A model generated the notes under the pieces. That model was not told the origin of the DNA. It saw only the letters and a list, made by a program, of their open reading frames with translations, and ran no database searches. Below, one piece after another: positions 10,979-23,379 of a stretch of DNA of 64,000 nt; positions within the stretch are counted from its first letter, which is position 1, and every line of letters begins with the position of its first letter. This DNA is from Forficula auricularia. Its lineage: Eukaryota; Arthropoda; Insecta; Dermaptera; Forficulidae. A program made the translations under genes and the position numbers. Location of the stretch: the NCBI GenBank assembly GCA_024734495.1, contig JALMQS010000070.1, positions 15,624,306 to 15,688,305 on the forward strand, in the 5' to 3' direction.

Positions 10979-13930
10979 CTAAGCACAGTCGGGTCGTTTA
11001 ATATCTACACCTCGTATAATAGGAGCTCCTGATAGTTAGACAACGCGATTTTCATATTCATAATGATTAAGCTATCCTCTTGATATGTACTCGAATGTCT
11101 TAATTGCTGACAGTAAATTTGCAATAAATTTACCAGAATTACTTAAACTCTACTATTTCGAGAAAATATAGTCATTTTCTTTGCTAGGGCAACTATATAT
11201 CAATACCCTTCGTAAATAATAATTAATTCTTAATTAGAGGAAAAAGATCACTTACCCTCGGCCAATGGTCCTGGAGCAGCATACGCGACGATCATCCAAA
11301 CTGAATGAGAAAAAATAAGTAAATATTTTAAAAACATAACAAAGAGGTGCAACCCCGAAAAGCCATCTTGGAAATAAGAAGAAAGGGGGATTTCATGGGA
11401 TGGGTACGATTCCAAAGTATCTCTGGATGCGGGTCTTAAACGGCTGAAGGTTATAAGTCGCTGGAAGCGAGTACCATATGTATTATATTTTATAACTTAA
11501 TAGTTTCACTTGAATACGAATTATAATTATTAAAACATTGGTTCGTTTTCGCTTTATTATTTATATATAGGTAGGGTGATGAAGATTTTTTTAAATAATA
11601 AGTTTACTAATTTAATCAGAATTGAGTATTAGTTATCTAGATGTTACATAATTGTATCAATAAAAAATCTAAATCTACTTTAAGTATGAAAATATTTTAT
11701 TTTTACGTTAAGATAATTGTTGGCTCTCTTTGGCTAAAGGATAGAGACACTGGTTCGAATCCTGTCGGGTGCTCAATTCATATTTTTTCTTTTCAAAAAA
11801 TAATAATATAATTTTCTAAATGTAGAATTAACATAAGAAATTATTCATTCCATAATTTAACTTTGGCAGTTCAAATTTCTTTAAGAAAAATTAAAACTAA
11901 CGTTTAAAAAAGTCAATTTGTCTAAAATTGTTGCCCTTTATTTTTAACCGACTTCAAAAAAGGAGGAGGTTCTCTATTCGACTGATATTTTTTTCTCTAT
12001 GTTACCTCATATCTCCGCCAAATGTTAACCGATTTGAAATTTTTTTTTGCATTTGGTTCAGTCTAGCTTCCGATTGGTCCCGTTTTTTTTCATTGGTATT
12101 AGACCTTTTTAGTTAGGTTTGTTCAGGCCTAACTTCTTTGTTTATGAACCGATTTCGATGATTCTTTTTTATTGGAAAGGGACTATCTTAGAGATGGTGC
12201 CATATTAATTTGGTCAAGTTCTGATTATATGATCAACGATGAAATAACACAAATCTCCAATTCTTATGAGCAAATAATCGAAATTATGATAAATAAAATC
12301 TTTTTTAAAAAATCTTATAACATTCATTTAAAGCCCGCAAACGTTTCGAGATAATTTATGAATGGAATTTTATTATCATTTTCTGATTCATTCGCCTGAT
12401 GCTTTCTTTCTCTTACGATCCAATAATAACATCACTAAAAAGAGAAAAATAAAAATAATTGTAATAAAAAAAAAATAAAACCGACTTCAAAAAACTTAAA
12501 TGCAACAAATAAAATAATAATAACTTAAAAATAAAATAAAATCCACTAAAAGTTATAAAATAATTATTTTATTTAGTTACAACTAAACGACGAAATATTA
12601 ACATGAAATTACTTTTTGAAGTCGGTGCCAAACATATACATTTTATGAATCGCACTTGACGGATCTTACTTAGTACGTTTGGCGAATACGCTCGCTTATA
12701 GGTATAGTTTGTTTGGCACCGACTTCAAAAAGTAATTTCATTTTAATATTTGGTCGTTTAGTTGTAACTAAATAAGATAATTATTTTATACCTTTTAGTG
12801 TATTTTATTTTATTTTTGAGTTATTATTATTTTATTTGTTGCATTTAAGTTTTTTGAGGTCAAGATACGAATAAAGTCAGGATATTAGTTAATAAAGCAC
12901 CTTTAAAAATAATTTCTTAATGGATGTTTCAAAACCGTACGGCACGGATATAGTGGGTGTATTTTGATTGTCAATTAAAAGACTTAATTGACCTTAAAAA
13001 CTTCCTATATTCCAAGAAAGTCGATTTTCATATACTGTTTAGGTCCATATTAACTAAAAATACTCGCAATATACTACATTAAAAAGACAAACAAAAGACG
13101 TTTACAACATCTTTTGGACTTTCAATAAAATTAAGGTTGTGGACGTAGTGAACATCTTTTCGTTTTCCAATAAAATATCCTAAATACACAAGTACTTCTT
13201 AAATTATAAGAATATCTACAAAAATCAATTATTTTTTTTAGGTCCGTTTTTGTACAATAAGTGAAAGTCGAGTATGTTACGCAGACAAGTTTATTTAAAA
13301 TTCTATATTTCTCTCTAATTTACTGGAAATGTTGAAATATTTTATTGTATTGTCATCGCATATACGTGTGTGGATGAAATTTCAAGGGAATAACGCCTTG
13401 AAAAATTCTCGTCAAAATTCGATTATAAAATTTTACCAAGTTTACACCTCCCTGGTGTAATGGTCAGCATCTCTGGCTGGCAACCCGGAGGTCTCGGGTT
13501 CGATTCCCGGCTATACCCAGACATTTTTTCTGAAGTATAGGTTCTGGTAATAAAAATTAAGTAGGAGATAAATTTAACCTAATTTTACGCGCGGAGATTT
13601 TAACACTGCTCAAAGCCCTTAAAAAACTCAGTAAATTGGATTGTATCTAACTTTCTGAGATTTGGCTCGTGATTCCGGCTTCTGTTTTTTTTCACCATGG
13701 AGGGGACAGCCCATACAGGCCTTTAGGGAATGCACCTTCTGGTGTATCTCCTTCCCACATCAATATCATTAAAAAAAAAAAAAAAAAGTTAAATAGAAAA
13801 ACAGTTTGATGGTCAGAGGTTCCAAGTTAAAAAAAAATAAAGCATATAAAGTGCGGACATTGAAAAGAAAAAAAATAGAGTTTTACTTACCAGCCAAGAT
13901 GATTGCCAAGAAGAAGACAACTTTCGCCAT
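10979..13930 (-). CDS. small secreted peptide precursor, 44 aa, 3 exons, unrecognised
   Basis: Exon 1 (13930-13891) encodes MAKVVFFLAIILA. Exon 2 (11300-11256) adds VWMIVAYAAPGPLAE. Exon 3 (11028-10979) adds GAPIIRGVDIKRPDCA and TAG. Junctions are GT-AG: CTG/GTAAGT with TTCAG/TTTGG, and GAGG/GTAAGTG with ATCAG/GAGCT, and all phases agree. Residues 1-21 form a signal peptide with cleavage likely after AYA, leaving a 23-residue mature peptide with one Cys (residue 43). AATAAA lies 28 nt past the stop (10946-10951), and TATAAAAG lies about 80 nt upstream of the ATG. The layout resembles small immune, venom or regulatory peptide genes, but I know no match; function unknown. Intron 1 holds a SINE and a foldback repeat. 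Confidence 0.72.
11708..11775 (+). repeat. tRNA-like fragment (SINE head or tRNA pseudogene)
   Basis: TTTGGCTAAAGGATAGAG resembles a D-arm/A-box and GGTTCGAATCC is a consensus B box, followed by TGTCGGGTGCT. The anticodon arm is missing, so it is not a functional tRNA. Confidence 0.45.
11945..12860 (+). repeat. composite ACCGACTTC foldback repeat, copy 1
   Basis: It starts AACCGACTTCAAAAAAGGAG and GAGGTTCTCTATTCG, runs through the shared body (CCGATTTCGATGATTC), and ends in a palindrome (12479-12860). The palindrome's arms begin AAACCGACTTC and its loop contains CGGATCTTACTTAGTACG. It lies in intron 1 of the small peptide gene. Confidence 0.75.
13446..13788 (+). mobile_element. tRNA-derived SINE with poly(A) tail
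   Basis: The head has an A box (TGGTGTAATGGTCAGC) and a B box (GGTTCGATTCC) 30 nt apart with an anticodon-like arm. A 240-nt body ends ATCAATATCATT followed by 17 A. The acceptor stem does not pair, so this is a SINE head and not a tRNA gene. I cannot see a clear TSD. It lies in intron 1 of the small peptide gene, same strand as the window. Confidence 0.75.
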
Positions 13931-14010
13931 TTGAATAAATTGGTGCTTGTAGTTATTCGTTCAATGGAAAAACTAAAGAATTAATAGTAAACTAACAGAG
14001 AATGTTTGAA

Positions 14011-14017
14011 CTTTTAT
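14011..14017 (-). promoter_or_regulatory. TATA box of the small secreted peptide gene
   Basis: TATAAAA (reading TATAAAAG) on the minus strand lies 81 nt upstream of the ATG at 13930. A start site near 13985 would give a 5' UTR of about 55 nt. No other TATA-like motif lies in between. Confidence 0.5.
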
Positions 14018-14102
14018 AGTAAACTTTATCATAAATAATTATGAGAATGAGATATACAACCTACATAATAATCAACTGGTGGGTTCACCACACGACTATC
14101 AC

Positions 14103-14520
14103 CAAGGGCGGATCCATGCCCCCCCCCCTTGACTTTGCGATCGCCCCCCCCCCCCCAAAGAGGCCCGTGCCTGGCGGGAGTGCAACACGTGCGTCGCACG
14201 CAGAGGCCAAAAAACGGCGGCCAAATCGACAGGGAATTTATAACAATTTATTTTTTTATTTTAATGAACTTAAAATATGAGATATGAAATTTGTAAAAAA
14301 AATTTGAAAAAAAAAACATTTATTTTTTTAAAAAATTTTAAAATTGAAAATAAAGTTCTATGTGTGTGTGTGTGTGGGGGCGTCTCTGCCCCCCCCCCCC
14401 CCCCCTCCGCTTGGACAATTCGATCGCGACACACCTTCGAGATAAAAAGTAGATCTTATATACATCGGGCACCTTATATACATTCTCCCCTCCCATAAAA
14501 AATTCCTGGATCCGCCCTTG
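14103..14520. mobile_element. hAT-type non-autonomous element with perfect 8-bp TSD
   Basis: Ends CAAGGGCGGATCCATG and CTGGATCCGCCCTTG are inverted, flanked by ACTATCAC on both sides (14095-14102, 14521-14528). C runs sit inside both ends and a (GT)n lies at 14361-14374. The ends resemble those of the full hAT at 16.7 kb (CAAGGGCGTACCCAGG), so a related transposase may have moved it. Confidence 0.88.
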
Positions 14521-15193
14521 ACTATCACATTTTCATTTATTTTAAGTCAGCGCGTCACTACCAATTTACACCCTATTCCTTTATTTCGTTTTTATTTATT
14601 TATTTATTTATTTCAACGGCAAATGCCTGATAATACATACATTATATTATTACATACATAAATTATAATAGCTTATAAATAAGGTAATAACAATAACAAA
14701 ACAAAATATCACATTAAAATAACTCATAAAATCTAACAAGACTAATAATACGTCATAATAACAATATACAATATAATGTTCACTCATAGATTAATGTTAG
14801 CGGTTAGTCGGTTTTATTTTTTTTTTTATAAAAATTATTATTCAAAGCATGAATTATTATATCTTTAAGAGGGTGTCGAACTGGCTGCTCCAATTTTATA
14901 TTTTTATGCGTGTAATGAACCGATTGCGTCAATTATATTTATTTTAGGTTTGTTAGATATAAGTATGTATGGTGAGTTTTTTCATTAAAAATATAAAATA
15001 TATGTATTGCAGTCCGAAGTGGCAATTTCGAGAACATATTGAAACTTTTTTGCTTCATGCTATTGTTATTACTTAAACAAAATTTATTATTCATTTAGTT
15101 GTGTAGATTTATTTATTACTGTTGAAGTATTTGAAAAAATTCCTGGTATTTTATGGTCACCCTGTACACGGAGGTTTCTGTGCTAACTCTTTT

Positions 15194-15236
15194 AAACCCT
15201 GAAGAAGGAGAGACAATCCTCCGAATCGTCGGATTT
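15194..15236 (+). ncRNA. solitary hammerhead-like motif, family B, decayed
   Basis: AAACC, CUGAAGA (15199-15205), stem II GGAG/CUCC, then GAAU instead of GAAA and CGUC, GG. Stem I can pair CC/GG. The A-to-U change at 15.1 breaks the conserved pair, so it is probably inactive. No inverted partner is seen. Confidence 0.45.
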
Positions 15237-15479
15237 TTTAAGCGGATGAAAATGACGTTCTAATAATTTTTTTTTATCCTGTTTATCAATACAGGTTATC
15301 AGTTCTACCATTCTGTCTTCAATATAAAAACTTCTAATTACTTGAATTTCCTAATTTTAATAAACTGAAGGTTTTCTACATTTTATTCGATCGCGACTCT
15401 AATGTAGGGAATTTTTGTCAAATATTGAGTGAAAATAATATTTGAACTTATATATTTCTAACTTGAAATAATGATATTA

Positions 15480-15655
15480 AATAAATTTTAATTTTCTCAT
15501 TAAGATATCGAAGAATAATTGATACGTCAACAAGAATTATTTTGACCGCGCTGAGATAAAAATATCTTTTTCAAATCAGCGCGGTCAAAATAATTCTTGT
15601 TGACGTATCAATTATTCTTTGATATCTTAATGAGAAAATTAAAATTTATCTAATT
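15480..15655. repeat. near-perfect palindrome
   Basis: Left arm AATTTTAATTTTCTCATTAAG and CGTCAACAAGAATTATTTTG, then GACCGCGCTGA; the right arm is the reverse complement, with a 24-nt loop at 15554-15577. No hammerhead core or leader box is recognised. Confidence 0.75.
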
Positions 15656-16710
15656 TTAATATATAATAATATCAATAATGAACTATTTAACCAAGAATAT
15701 ATTTTACCGACATTTTGGTAAAGGAAAGACATCGTTTATGGCAAGGGACAACATTGGGGATAATATTTAAATTAATTTATTTATGCAAAATATAACAGAA
15801 AAATTTATTAAAGGGCATGTGAATTTATTTTAATTAAATTGGGACTTTACTTTATAATTTATGTTTTAAATAATAAATTTCATTTATTTAGAATATTGAG
15901 CAAGGAACACATGAGTTTAAAGTTATAATAAGGGATATTTTTATTTAAATTATTTAGAAAGACATGATGAATAGAAATATGAATAGAGCATTACAGAATA
16001 TCAATGAAAGAATTGGTTTCAATTTATGAATATTACGATGAATTATTGATTTCAAAACTATATTACTGAAGTTACTTTGTCTAACATGGAAAGTAATATT
16101 TCAAATTGAGTTTGATTGACGTCGGTTTTAAAATAAAAAAATATAAATCAGCTCTGCGAATTTATTAAAAGGTGAAATTCAATTATATTTTAATTGTGAA
16201 AATAGATAATAAAATTTAAAGGGAGTGACATATTGAATTAAATTGTTGATAAGAAATAACAACAGGTGTGTTGGCCTTGACATTGAAAAATAATATAAAA
16301 GAAGAAAATATGGACTTTCGAATTATAGATATGAAATTGAATATTATTAAGAAAATGAATTTATTTATTAATATAAAATTTTAATAATTATTTATTTAAT
16401 GGTAAAGAATGAAAATTGATAAAAATATGAATTTGAAATAATAAATAAAAACGGAAAGTGAAATTATTATTTTTTTATCTATTTCGACCTAAATACTGGA
16501 GGTATCAGCTGATTATAGGTATTTATTTTCTCTTTAAAACAAGAAAAACGACTTGTGTTAGGTGAACTCAATTCGAAATTATTTTTTTTAAATGTTAACA
16601 AAAATTTAGTTTAAAATTGAATGAAAGAAATTATAATAAACGTTTAAGTGACTTTATTATGGAAATTCAATTAATTTTATAGATTTTTCGAAAACTTAAA
16701 ACCCTCTTAT

Positions 16711-18974
16711 CAAGGGCGTACCCAGGTAGGGGCAGGGGGGGCAGCTGCCCCCCCCCTAGAAGATAAAATAAACATCAATTTTCCTGGCAAGTGGGAATTA
16801 AAAACGTGTTACCTACTCTGCGCAAAATGAAGTGTTGGAAACAAAATATCTTTTCAGTCAGATATTTTGATTTAATATTTTTTTATCTATAATTAAATAT
16901 TCTACAACAAAAAGAAGAGGGAGTTGTTACAAAATCCTTGGATCCCTCCCAGAAATTACGATTTTGAAAGTGATGCAAGCCATTTGAAAAGAAAATTTAA
17001 TCATGCTTGGTTGGATCAATATGCACCATGGCTAGTATATTCCAAGCGACTAAAAGGCGCTCTTTGTAAGCATTGTGTTTTGTTCCCTCCGCCCATCAGC
17101 ACTGTGAGAGGAATTTTGGGATCATTTATGGTCAGGCCATATATAAAGTTCAAAAATATTCATGAAGACTGCCGAAAGCATGCAACGACCAACCTTCACC
17201 TAACAGCGACAAATGCTGCGAAAAATTTTCTTGAAAATGTTCCTGTAGACATCCAACTGCAAAGTGGACACCAAAAAGCAATCGATGAAAACAGACAAAT
17301 ATTGTCATCAATTATTTCTTGTATAGTATTTTGCGGTACACATGATATGCCTCTTAGGGGAAAACAAGCAGATGAGGGTGTTTTATTAGATTTATTGAAG
17401 TTGAGAATCAATTCAGGGGACGACAAATAAGAGTCACCTGGAAAAGTGCCGTCGTAATGCAGTTTACACATCGCCAAAAATACAAAACGAATTGATAAAT
17501 TTATGTGGCGAAGTTATTAAGGAGAATATAATAAGTGAGGTTCAGAAGACCATGGCTTACGCAGTCTTAGCTGATGAAACAGCAGACGTAGCTGGGAAAG
17601 AACAGCTGTCAATAGGCGTGCGGTTCTACGACGAAAGCAAAAGGAAAATCAGAGAAGAATTTGTAGGGTTCGTTGAACTAAAAGCACAAAATGCTTCAGC
17701 AATTGCCGAAGCAATTGACAATTTCTTGATTAGTTCTAACCTCCCAACCGAAGATTGCGTAGGGTTTGGATTCGATGGCTGTTCTACAATGGCAGGGAAA
17801 GAGGGTGGCGTACAAGCCATTTTGAGAAAAAAATATCCTCGTGCTTTCTATTTTCATTGCTCAAGTCACAAATGCAACCTTGTTGTGAATGATGCGAACG
17901 CAGTGCCAGAAATTAAGGAAAGGATGTTATAACGTTTTTCAGAGAATCGACTACACGTCGAAACTACGCTCCAAACCTATCACGATTGTGTGAGACGAGA
18001 TGGTCCGAAAAATATAAATCAATCAGAAAGTTTTCTCAACATTTCCCAGAGCTTGTGAAATCTCTAGAAACGTTATCCGTAGAGGGAAATTATGCCACTA
18101 GAAAATCTGCATATCAGTTGCATTCAGCCGTTACAAAACCAGTGTTTATTGTTGCTCTACAAACAATAGCCAAATATTCAGCAGTTTTAGAACCAGTAGT
18201 TAACGCACTGCAAGCTAAATCGATCGACATGATCTCGGTGGGGGAACACATCAAAAATATCAAGGACATTCTCAGAAATGACCGCGAGTTTCCTGATAGA
18301 ATAAGTAATGAAATGCTTCAAAAAGCGCGAGCTGTTGCAATGGATTTGAACATAGAAATTTCGGTTCCACGTCTTGCTCACAAGCAAACACATAGAAGTA
18401 ATCCGCCATCAGACAATGATAACGAATATTGGCGGCGTTCCCTGATAATACCATACATTGATTCACTCATTTCATCGTTGAATATTCGATTCTCCCAAGA
18501 AAATACTCCGGCGTTTGCTTTAAGTAAGCTACATCCCTTGTATATGACCAAAACCAGCATTACAGACTTACACAAGAACGCAGAATCATTCCAAGAATTT
18601 TATAACCTGGATATCACCGGAGAACTGAACCTTTGGCATAATTTATGGGTGAAGAAGGCTTTATCAGATGATCAATTAAGGGACATAGAAGTAGTTGATC
18701 TGTTCAACGAAGCCAACATTTTTTACCCTGCTGTCAGAAAGGCATTGATTATTTTAAGCACTATCCCATGCACCACGGCGACCGTAGAACGGTCATTCAG
18801 TACGCTGCGAAGAGTTAAAACGTGGCTTAGAAGCACCATGGGTGAAGAAAGGCTTACGGGTTTATGTCTGATGAGTGTATTGTGTACATCGCAATTATTT
18901 AAAAGAAAACAGTGAGTTTATTGAAAAGACTGTCATAGAGAAATTTTCGGCAAATCCGAGAAGATTACTGTTAA

Positions 18975-19014
<40 letters not shown>

Positions 19015-19148
19015 TTGTTTTGTGTCATAATCAAGCTAATTAATAAAAGTCAATTTTCATGATTTTTTGTTTCAATATACCCGACCGACCATCTCGAAAC
19101 AGGTATGGGCTGCCCCCCCCCCTAGCTGAAATCCTGGGTACGCCCTTG
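16711..19148 (+). mobile_element. hAT transposon, nearly full length (2,438 bp)
   Basis: Perfect 16-bp inverted ends CAAGGGCGTACCCAGG and CCTGGGTACGCCCTTG lie outside G/C runs and one transposase gene. Flanks (CCTCTTAT and GTTTTAAT) do not form an 8-bp duplication, so one flank may have changed. An AT microsatellite (18979-19010) lies after the ORF. Confidence 0.9.
16912..18915 (+). pseudogene. hAT-family transposase (ZMYM/DUF4371 type), two frameshifts
   Basis: The segments read as follows. NPWIPPRNYDFESDASHLKR and WLVYSKRLKGALCKHCVLF form a TTF-type zinc finger (to about 17425). ELINLCGEVIKENIISEVQ, YAVLADETADVAGKEQLS and GFGFDGCSTMAGKEGGVQA with FHCSSHKCNLV (17492-17920) form the RNase H-like core. 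LCETRWSEKYKSIRKF onward ends in the dimerisation region STIPCTTATVERSFSTLRRV. Frame changes by one near 17430 and again near 17920; no other stop is seen. No ATG precedes the first frame, so an upstream exon or a lost start is likely. Close to intact, hence a young copy. Confidence 0.9.
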
Positions 19149-19415
19149 GTTTTAATTGAGACTCAAGTAAAACCAGTTTTTCAAACATTTTATCACTCAT
19201 TTATCTTCGATGAGGACTCATTATCATCCCCCCAAAACAGCATAGTCGCTCTAGAGAGGCGGAACTCGGTAAACAGGTGTTATTAGTATTTAAAAAAAAA
19301 AAATTTATCGTAGGATAAACGTTTAAACTCTTTAGGCTGGTGTATTTATTATTTAGGTATTGAAGTGTTTCTAAGTCAGTGGTGCTGCCAGTAGACCCTG
19401 GTTTTGTATAAAAAT

Positions 19416-20422
19416 AAAACCGACTTCAAAAAAAATTAAATGCAACAAATAAAATAATAAGAACTCAAAAATCAAATAAAAATGCACTAAAATGTATAAA
19501 ATAATTATCTAATGTAGTTACAACTAAACGACGAAATATTAACATGAAATCCCTTTTTGAAGTCGGTGCCAAACAAACTATATAAGCGACCGTACCCACC
19601 AAACGTACCAAGTAAGATCCGTCGAGTTCGATTCATAAAATGTATATGTTTGTCACGGACTTCAAAAAGGGATTTCATGTTAATATTTCGTCGTTTAGTT
19701 GTAACTAAATTAGATAATTATTTTATACCTTTTAGTGCATTTTATTTGATTTTTGAGTTCTTATTATTTTATTTGTTGCATTTAATTTTTTTGAAGTCGG
19801 TTTTATTTCATTTTTTTATAAAAATTATTATTATTTTTATGTTTTTGGTGATGTTATTAATAGTGATAATGATAATAAAATTCAATTCATAAGTAGAGAA
19901 ATTATCTTGAAACTTTTGCGGGTTTTAAATGAATGTTTTAAGATTTTTTTTATAAAAGATTTTATTTATTATAATTTTGATTATTTTCGGATAAGAATAT
20001 GAGATTTACGTTATTTCGTCATTGATCATATCATCAGAACTTGACCAAATTAATAAGGGACCACCCCTAAGGTACCCCTCTTTCCTATAAAAAAAGAATC
20101 CTCGAAATCGGTCCACGTGGCAAAAAGTTCTCCCTGAACATACATAAAATAAATAAATAAATAGGTATTTTGACTATCTTGGAGCTATACTGATCCAAAC
20201 ACAGAAAGAATTATTAAAATCGGTTCATAAACAAAGAAGTTATGCCCGAACAAACATAATAAAAAGTCCAATAACAATGAAATTTATATTTTTACCAATC
20301 GGAAACTAGACTGAATCCAATGCAAACAAGTCATCAAAATCGGTTCACAAATGGCGAAGATATCAGTTAACATAGACACAAAAAAAAATCCAGTCGAATT
20401 GAGAACCTTTTTGAAGTCGCTT
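19416..20422 (-). repeat. composite ACCGACTTC foldback repeat, copy 2
   Basis: Same family in reverse: palindrome at 19416-19805 with loop (GTACCAAGTAAGATCCGTCG), then the body, ending GAGAACCTTTTTGAAGTCG. It directly follows the hAT element. Confidence 0.75.
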
Positions 20423-20429
20423 AATAAAA

Positions 20430-21530
20430 TAAAATAATATTTGAAACATCAAAATCTTTCTAACGGGGTTAATAAACAATATTAAAGAATCATTTGAAAA
20501 GTATATTTTTATTTTATATTTTAAATCAACATTCTTTACATAATTTCACATATATTTATATAATGACGAAAAATATCTATTTACAAATTCTTGATTAAGA
20601 TAATCACAATATTAATTATTATTTTTAATCTATAAAAATATATGTGTATTTATATTTATATTCTATATTTAAAATTATTTAGTATAGGAACACTTTCAAT
20701 ATATGTATTTTGTTTTAACATGCCACATTGTATATTATTATTAAAATAAATAAAAATAAAATCTAAAGCATATTATAGGTAATACTTATATATCGAATAT
20801 GTATTTTACAATTTTTTAAATTTAAAAGAGTTCCTATAGGTAGACTATATACATATATTGTGTATAATTGCTAAAGGCTTTAGCTAGTTAAAAGCACCAG
20901 AAATCAAAAGGAAACAATATGTGGGGCTTAGTAATGCCCTCCTGATCGTCTATAGGAACACACTGTGCTTTCAGTTTATTACAATCAGCCCAGACAAGAC
21001 AGTAACGTCACTTTGGAATTAATTGGTCAGGCATGAAGAGTTAATCTGATTACAGTAAAATTGAAGCAAATTTGACTCCTGGGACAATAAATATAAAATT
21101 TTACATCAAATGAAAAAATAGTATTAAAGATTGTCCTGTTTTTAAAAATATACTTTAGTAAGAGATTGAAAATATTATTATATTATTTTAGAAAACATTT
21201 AAAATTAACAAATAGGAATAATGAAATAGAAAAAAAATAAACATTTCGATATTTTATACATAAGCAGTGGCGTAATTATTCATCGAGTACAAGACCCATA
21301 ATTTATTTATTATTATCGTTTTTTTAACACGAAAAGATCCCTAATGGGGTTATAAAAATATACATAAAAATCTATATACATCAGATACCGGTTAATTGGT
21401 GTGGTTATTTATTTGGTTTAGATATTGAAGAACAAATGCAAACGAGAAAACAATGATTTAGCAAAATTGTGGTTTTAGCCTGATTAACCGGAATCTATAT
21501 TAAAAAGAGACCTCCCAAATTTTAAGTTAC
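20430..21530. other. AT-rich spacer, nothing recognised
   Basis: Composition above 75% A+T, no ORF of interest. The next feature is the Tc1-like derivative at 21.54 kb. Confidence 0.4.
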
Positions 21531-21538
21531 GCCATATA

Positions 21539-22047
21539 CACTGAAGTGCAAAAAAATCCATCCACCGACAAAAACTATTAAATAGTAAATCATTTTTAAT
21601 TTTCTTTACAAGGAAACATACATTATTGAAATTATTGCTTATTGCAAGTGTAATTGCCACTTGTTGACTAAGCCCTTGATTAATTAGGCACATAATTTGA
21701 ACTGCTTGAACTTGACAAATATCCATTTTGTATATATTATCTTTCTATCAATGATGCTTAATTACAAATTATTCATTTTATTGATATTTCAAATGGAATT
21801 TGAACATTTATTAAAACTTTATTTAAATTAAAGTGATATTGAGAAAGTAGGATAATTTGTAATTGTATCTTTTAATTTAATTTTACTTATTTTTTTTATA
21901 AAATTCAAAAATTATTAACAATATTTATTGAATATATTAGTTTAAGAGTTAATGGAACAAATTATATGAATATTTGTAAAAAATTTTAAAAATAATTTAC
22001 TATTTAATCAAGTTTTTATTGGTGGATCGATTTTTTGCACCGTAGTG
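21539..22047 (-). mobile_element. Tc1/mariner-like deletion derivative, copy 1
   Basis: Ends CACTGAAGTGCAAAAAAATC and, reversed, CACTACGGTGCAAAAAATCG flanked by TA. A minus-strand piece reads MDICQVQAVQIMCLINQGLS and QQVAITLAIS, like the first helix-turn-helix of a Tc1-type transposase. The catalytic domain is absent. Confidence 0.78.
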
Positions 22048-22867
22048 TAGTATCGGAATGTATTAAATGCATTTGTTTCTTTTAAATATAAATAAGTATA
22101 TAATGGACCAAATTCTTCCAATTAATATGAATGATTTTAATAAGGTCAACTGGAAATTTGATATTTATCATTGAAACATTTTTCTGATGATAATACAATA
22201 TTCGATCTGCCTAAATTGAGTTAAACCACTGGATTCTGACGCTCCTCAGGCATTGTCTTAGAGATCAAATTTCAAGTGGTAGAAAAAATGTATTAAATAA
22301 AAATAAATTAAAAAAAACTTTTCAAAAATAATCTTGTAATTCAAAATGTACTAAAAAATAGCAAATGGAATTTTTTTTAATAGCCCAAAATTTTTAAAAC
22401 AAACATGATTAAAATTAAAAGTGTGAGAGCTAGTAAAAATTTGATCTAACGCTTTGAAAAATAGTCATTTGTGTGTAAAAAAATTGGGTACTGAAAAAAT
22501 TATTTCCAATTTTTTGTGCATTTCGAAATACAAGTTGGTTTAAAAAAAAATTTTTATTAAATTTTTATTTCTCTATCTATTAGTATTCAGGATTCTAGAT
22601 TATCGTATATTACTTTTGATGATATTCATGAATTTGAAAATTATATGATCTATTATTTACTTATTTACAAAAAAATTTAGTCTTAGCAATCAATAAAAGT
22701 TAAACACAGAAATAAGAAAATCAGAATAACAATGTTATTTACATTTTTTTTTCAAATCAACATTTTAGTTAAACGATTTCTTCAAATACTCTAATTACGA
22801 CTTAAAAAAAGATAGTTAATATATTTCTTTCAATTATAAAAATTATATATACATATATATCTATATA

Positions 22868-23379
22868 CACTGAAGTGCAAAAAAATCGACCCACCAATAA
22901 AAACTTTATTAAAAAGTAAATATTTTTTAATTTTTTTCAAGGAAACATACATTATTGAAATTATTGCTTATTGCAAGTGTAATTGCCACTTGTTGTTGAC
23001 TTAGCCCTTGATTAATTAGGCACACAATTTGAACTTCTTGAACTTGAGAAATATCCATTTTGTATATTTTATCTTTCTATCAATGATGATTAATTCGAAA
23101 TTATTCATTTTATTGATATTTCAAATGGAATTTGATCTTTTATTAAAACTTTATTTAAATTAAAGTGATTATTGAAAAAGTATGATAATTTGTAATTGTA
23201 TCTTTTAATTTAATTTCACTTATTTTTTTATAAAATTCAAAAATTATCAACAATATTTATTGAATATATTAGTTTAAGAGTTAATGGAACAAATTATATG
23301 AATATATGTAAAAATTTTAAAAATAATTTTCTATTTAATAAAGTTTTTATTAGTGGGTCGATTTTTTTGCACCGTAGTG
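22868..23379 (-). mobile_element. Tc1/mariner-like deletion derivative, copy 2
   Basis: Same ends and interior as the copy at 21.5 kb, TA on both sides, same orientation, 820 bp apart. Confidence 0.78.

Larger units (their letters stand above)
14530..16710. other. AT-rich spacer with one hammerhead relic and one palindrome
   Basis: Upstream of the small peptide gene and left of the hAT element. A (TTTA)n run lies at 14592-14611. Apart from the two listed items I see no coding or repeat structure. Confidence 0.4.

Noticed and set aside
13446..13530. Possible functional tRNA gene
   Set aside because: A and B boxes are present but the acceptor stem does not pair and a body with poly(A) follows, so it is a SINE. 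The same applies to the tRNA-like pieces at 11.7, 32.3, 33.1 and 40.6 kb.
17196..18575. Several minus-strand ORFs over the hAT transposase
   Set aside because: Antisense shadows; the plus-strand frames carry the family motifs.
16703..19156. 8-bp TSD for the hAT element
   Set aside because: Flanks CCTCTTAT and GTTTTAAT agree at only four of eight positions.
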